This document shows positions 52,772 through 55,539 of a DNA stretch of 55,539 nucleotides, one piece after another. A program made the translations under genes and the position numbers. Under the pieces are notes generated by a model. It ran no database searches, was not told the DNA's origin, and saw only the letters and a list, made by a program, of their open reading frames with translations. Position 1 is the first letter of the stretch; each line of letters begins with the position of its first letter. Location of the stretch: positions 1 through 55,539 of the forward strand of contig JANYJJ010000204.1 of NCBI GenBank assembly GCA_025358485.1, in the 5' to 3' direction. This DNA is from Burkholderiales bacterium. Its GTDB lineage: Bacteria; Pseudomonadota; Gammaproteobacteria; Burkholderiales; Burkholderiaceae_C.

Positions 52772-53787
52772 TGACGGCCCAGCGCGCTTGGTTTGTGCCC
52801 GTTTTATTCGCCGTGGGGTTGGCTTTTTTGCCAATGGTGCTCACGCCCTACACGCATGACTTGGTCGTGAAAATTGGCATCCTGGCCGTCTTCGCGCTCA
52901 GCTTGGAATTGCTGGTGGGCATGACGGGTTTGGTCAGCTTGGGTCACGCCGCTTTCCTTGGCATAGGCGCTTATGTTTGCGTGATATCGGCAGAGCGGCT
53001 GGCAGGGCAGGGCACAGCGGCGGCGCTGCCTTTGTTGCTGTTGGCTTCGATTGCGGCGGCCGCTTTGTATGCGCTGTTTGTCGGCGCGCTCAGCCTGCGC
53101 ACCAAGGGCGTTTACTTCATCATGGTGACCTTGGCGTTTGCGCAAATGGCCTACTTTGTGTTTCACGACACCAAGCTTGCGGGTGGCAGCGACGGCTTGT
53201 TTTTGTACACCAAGCCGGTGCTGGATGTGGCAGGCCGCACGCTGTTGAATTTGGAGCGCAAGCTCGATATTTACTACGTCGTCTGGGCTGTGTTGGTGTG
53301 TACCTACGGTTTTTTGGCGCTGATCCACCGCTCGCGTTTTGGCCGCGCTTTGGCGGGCATCCGCGTCAACGAACAGCGCATGCGCGCCGCCGGTTACTCG
53401 ACCTACGGCTACAAACTGGCGGCCTTTGTGCTGGCCGGTGCGCTGGCCGGTTTGGCCGGTGCGCTGCTGTCCATCAAAGACGGCGCGGTCAACCCCGAGT
53501 TGCTCAGTTGGCATGAGTCGGGCGCGGTGTTGTTGATGCTGATTTTGGGCGGCATCGGCCACCTGCGCGGTGCGGTGATCGGGGCCATTGCATTCACTTT
53601 GCTCAAGGAGCTGTACCAGTCAGAAGCGCTGTTGGGGCCTTTGGCCAAGCACTGGCAAATGACGCTGGGATTCACCATCATTGCCTTCGTTGCCTTGCTG
53701 CCCAAAGGCTTGATTGGCATCGGCCAACGGCTGCGCGCAGTGCCTGCGGATGCGAAAGTGTTTGCTGCCAAGGTCAAGCATGGCTGA
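52771..53787 (+). CDS. ABC transporter permease, LivM type
   Basis: A 338-residue membrane permease: LELLVGMTGLVSLGHAAFLGIGAYV, SLRTKGVYFIMVTLAFAQMAYF, GRALAGIRVNEQRMRAAGYSTYGYKLAAFVLAG (coupling loop) and LMLILGGIGHLRGAVIGA are the LivM pattern. It pairs with the LivH-type subunit to form the channel. Start ATG 52771 overlaps the previous stop; its end overlaps the ATPase gene by 8 bp. Confidence 0.92.
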   Translation: MTAQRAWFVPVLFAVGLAFLPMVLTPYTHDLVVKIGILAVFALSLELLVGMTGLVSLGHAAFLGIGAYVCVISAERLAGQGTAAALPLLLLASIAAAALYALFVGALSLRTKGVYFIMVTLAFAQMAYFVFHDTKLAGGSDGLFLYTKPVLDVAGRTLLNLERKLDIYYVVWAVLVCTYGFLALIHRSRFGRALAGIRVNEQRMRAAGYSTYGYKLAAFVLAGALAGLAGALLSIKDGAVNPELLSWHESGAVLLMLILGGIGHLRGAVIGAIAFTLLKELYQSEALLGPLAKHWQMTLGFTIIAFVALLPKGLIGIGQRLRAVPADAKVFAAKVKHG

Positions 53788-54541
53788 CGCTTTTTTGCAG
53801 GCCGTGGGCCTGACGCGCCGCTTCGGTGGTTTGACCGCTGTGAACGCTGTCACCTTGGACTTGCATGTGGGCGAAGTGCATGCCGTCATCGGCACCAACG
53901 GCGCAGGCAAGTCCACCCTCATCAACATGCTGTCGGGCGAAATGCCGGCCTCTGAAGGTCGCGTGATGTTGAAGGGCAAAGACATCACCGCGTGGCCGCA
54001 GCCGCAGCGCGCGCGGGCGGGCGTGGGCCGCAGCTATCAGCGCACCACGATCTTCCCGGAGTTCAGCGTGTTCGAGAACTGTCGCCTTGCCGCGCAGGCC
54101 AAACAGCCGCGCGCCTGGGCGTTTTGGGAAAGTGCAGCGCACTGCGGTGCCAGCGCCCGTTCGGCCCAATTCGCATTGGAGTTGGCAGGACTTTTGGACG
54201 AGGCCAACCGCCCCGCAGGAGCCCTCAGCCACGGTGCGCAGCGACAACTCGAAATTGCCATGTGCTTGGCTACCCAGCCGCAAGTGTTGTTGCTGGACGA
54301 GCCCCTCGCGGGCATGGGGTCCGAAGAGACCGAACGCATGCTCAGTTTGTTGGAGCGTCTGAAAGCGGCGCACGCGGTGCTTCTGGTGGAACATGACATG
54401 GACGCCGTGTTTCGCGTGGCCGATCGCGTCACCGTGATGGTCAACGGCGAGGTCATTGCCAGCGACGCGCCGCAGCACATCCGCAGCAACCGCGCGGTGC
54501 AATTGGCCTATTTGGGCGATGCGCACGAGAGTCACATCTGA
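53780..54541 (+). CDS. ABC transporter ATP-binding protein, LivG type
   Basis: A 253-residue ATPase. Walker A GTNGAGKST (38-46), SYQRTTIFPEFSVFENCRLA (Q-loop), signature LSHGAQRQLEIA, Walker B VLLLDEPLAGMGSEET and the switch His in LLVEHDMDAVF are all present. It powers the importer together with the LivF-type subunit. ATG 53780 lies inside the end of the permease gene (8-bp overlap). Confidence 0.93.
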   Translation: MADAFLQAVGLTRRFGGLTAVNAVTLDLHVGEVHAVIGTNGAGKSTLINMLSGEMPASEGRVMLKGKDITAWPQPQRARAGVGRSYQRTTIFPEFSVFENCRLAAQAKQPRAWAFWESAAHCGASARSAQFALELAGLLDEANRPAGALSHGAQRQLEIAMCLATQPQVLLLDEPLAGMGSEETERMLSLLERLKAAHAVLLVEHDMDAVFRVADRVTVMVNGEVIASDAPQHIRSNRAVQLAYLGDAHESHI

Positions 54542-54542
54542 C

Positions 54543-55256
54543 ATGTTGCACATAGCCGCACTCAACACGCATTACGGCGACAGCCACATCCTGCGCGGCG
54601 TCACGCTCAGCTTGCAGGCGCGCACGTCGATGGGCTTGCTCGGCCGCAACGGCATGGGCAAAACCACGCTGATTCGCAGCGTGATGGGGTATGCGAAGCC
54701 GACGTCGGGCGCAGTGCGTTGGGGCGATGCCGATTCAGCAAAGGTCGTGACCGCTTCGGCCCCCGAACGCATGGCGCGCTTGGGCATCGGCTACGTGCCC
54801 GAGGGGCGCGGCATCTTTCCAAATTTGTCGGTGCGCGAGAACTTGGTGATGTCGGCGCGTGCTGGTGTTGATGGGCAAAAAGACTGGACTTTGGAGCGCG
54901 TGCTGGCGACGTTCCCTCGGCTTGGTGAGCGTTTGAATTTCGGCGGCCAGCAACTGTCGGGCGGTGAGCAGCAAATGTTGTCCATCGGCCGCGCGTTGAT
55001 GACCAATCCGAAGCTGTTGATCTTGGACGAAGCCACCGAAGGCTTGGCCCCGCTCATCGTGGCCGACATCTGGCGCGTGGTCAGCGCCATCCGCGCCACC
55101 GGCATCAGCACCCTGATTGTTGACCGCAATTACCGCGCCGTGTTGGCGCACACCGACGTGGCCGTGGTCTTGGAAAAAGGCTTGGTGGTCACCAGCGGGC
55201 CATCCGCCGAGCTGGCAGCCAAGCCTGCGGTGTTGGCGGGGTTGTTGGGGGTTTGA
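54543..55256 (+). CDS. ABC transporter ATP-binding protein, LivF type
   Basis: A 237-residue ATPase. Walker A GLLGRNGMGKTT (31-42), YVPEGRGIFPNLSVREN (Q-loop region), signature LSGGEQQMLSIGRAL, Walker B LLILDEATEGLAP. The position of the switch His is occupied by Asn in VDRNY, as in LivF proteins generally. It follows the LivG-type gene by one base and closes the importer operon; repeats lie beyond it. Confidence 0.93.
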   Translation: MLHIAALNTHYGDSHILRGVTLSLQARTSMGLLGRNGMGKTTLIRSVMGYAKPTSGAVRWGDADSAKVVTASAPERMARLGIGYVPEGRGIFPNLSVRENLVMSARAGVDGQKDWTLERVLATFPRLGERLNFGGQQLSGGEQQMLSIGRALMTNPKLLILDEATEGLAPLIVADIWRVVSAIRATGISTLIVDRNYRAVLAHTDVAVVLEKGLVVTSGPSAELAAKPAVLAGLLGV

Positions 55257-55312
55257 AGTGGGTGCCCGTGGGTGAAGCGCAACCCTAGGCGTTGACCTCA
55301 AATCCCCGACTG

Positions 55313-55336
55313 CCAAACCCAAACCCAATCCCAAAC
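55313..55336 (+). repeat. CCAAAC hexamer tandem repeat, short array
   Basis: Four 6-bp units: CCAAAC, CCAAAC, CCAATC, CCAAAC. They adjoin the left edge of the palindromic repeat at 55336. Confidence 0.8.
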
Positions 55337-55427
55337 CCGTTCGGGCTGATGTGGTGTTTCCGACTGTCCTGAGGTAGCGAAGGAAGCCACGCTCACCACA
55401 AGGCTTCGATACCTCAGCCCGAACGGG
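55336..55427 (-). repeat. CCGTTCG-type intergenic palindromic repeat, copy C (inverted)
   Basis: It starts CCCGTTCGGGCTGATGTGG and contains TTTCCGACTGTCCTGAGGTA and GCGAAGGAAGC, then GGCTTCGATACCTCAGCCCG and AACGGG. It matches copies A and B on the opposite strand, with perfect outer arms CCCGTTCGGGCTGA / TCAGCCCGAACGGG. Confidence 0.85.
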
Positions 55428-55496
55428 TGGGGGTGGTGCCGCGAGGTTTGCAAACTTCTCTGAGATGCAGCATCAACGCTTCCCGGCGCACATCAC

Positions 55497-55539
55497 CCAA
55501 ATCCAAACCCAAACCCAAACCCAAACCCACACCTAAACC
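55497..55539 (+). repeat. CCAAAC hexamer tandem repeat running off the window
   Basis: CCAAAT, then four CCAAAC units, then CCACAC and CTAAACC to the window end. The array probably continues beyond the edge. The last 283 bases of the window hold repeats only and no gene. Confidence 0.8.

Noticed and set aside
55497..55539. Telomere-like (AACCCA)n appearance
   Set aside because: The gene content is that of a typical bacterial chromosome segment; a short hexamer array alone does not indicate a linear end.

Overview
The window looks like a chromosomal segment from a betaproteobacterium of the order Burkholderiales, probably Comamonadaceae or a close relative. This rests on gene content and order (yajC-secD-secF; lysM-dprA-smg facing def-fmt; pgk-pyk-ilvA-fba-purC-purE-purK-sua5; a complete-looking box benzoate cluster) and on G+C-rich coding sequence. 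No database search was run; protein families are named from motifs read in the translated sequence. No rRNA, tRNA, CRISPR array or insertion sequence was recognised.

Layout. 1-2651: 3' end of a fused isobutyryl-CoA mutase (icmF), a short BLUF blue-light sensor and an iron-type alcohol dehydrogenase. 2855-8740: Sec accessory genes yajC-secD-secF and a large DUF1631 protein. 8784-11657 (minus): lysM protein, dprA, smg. 11972-13486: def-fmt. 13500-19572: an accessory-looking stretch with two lipoproteins, a 138-bp direct repeat enclosing a tiny ORF, a catalase with an OxyR-like site, a DUF2807 protein and the azlCD exporter. 19642-30503: central carbon and purine genes, a thioredoxin-TPR chaperone and a tRNA t6A gene. 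30550-33352: two paralogous SGNH lipoproteins (one lacking catalytic Ser and His) and an OmpW-like barrel, closed by a strong terminator. 33426-39382: SemiSWEET, dacB, then a tightly coupled tsaB-rimI-udg-GGDEF/EAL run.

39414-55256 is the aerobic benzoyl-CoA (box) island. On the minus strand lie boxR, boxC, boxB, boxA and a 3-hydroxyacyl-CoA dehydrogenase. On the plus strand lie benzoate-CoA ligase, an alpha/beta hydrolase and a five-component branched-chain-amino-acid-type ABC importer (binding protein, two permeases, two ATPases). A type II toxin-antitoxin pair sits between the binding protein and the first permease. Working model: the importer takes up an aromatic acid, the ligase makes benzoyl-CoA, BoxA/BoxB epoxidise it, BoxC opens the ring, and the dehydrogenase works in the following beta-oxidation. 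BoxR (XRE helix-turn-helix fused to a shikimate-kinase-like domain) should sense benzoyl-CoA. Clusters of TGCA tetramers lie exactly in the two control regions of this island. The semialdehyde dehydrogenase expected in the pathway (boxD) is not in the window.

The most notable signals are the TGCA arrays, the degenerate/active SGNH pair beside OmpW, the OxyR-like tetrad upstream of katA, the toxin-antitoxin pair inside the importer operon with a long operator-like palindrome, the 138-bp repeat pair around a small glycine-rich ORF, several families of intergenic hairpin repeats, and frequent short tandem duplications both inside and between genes.
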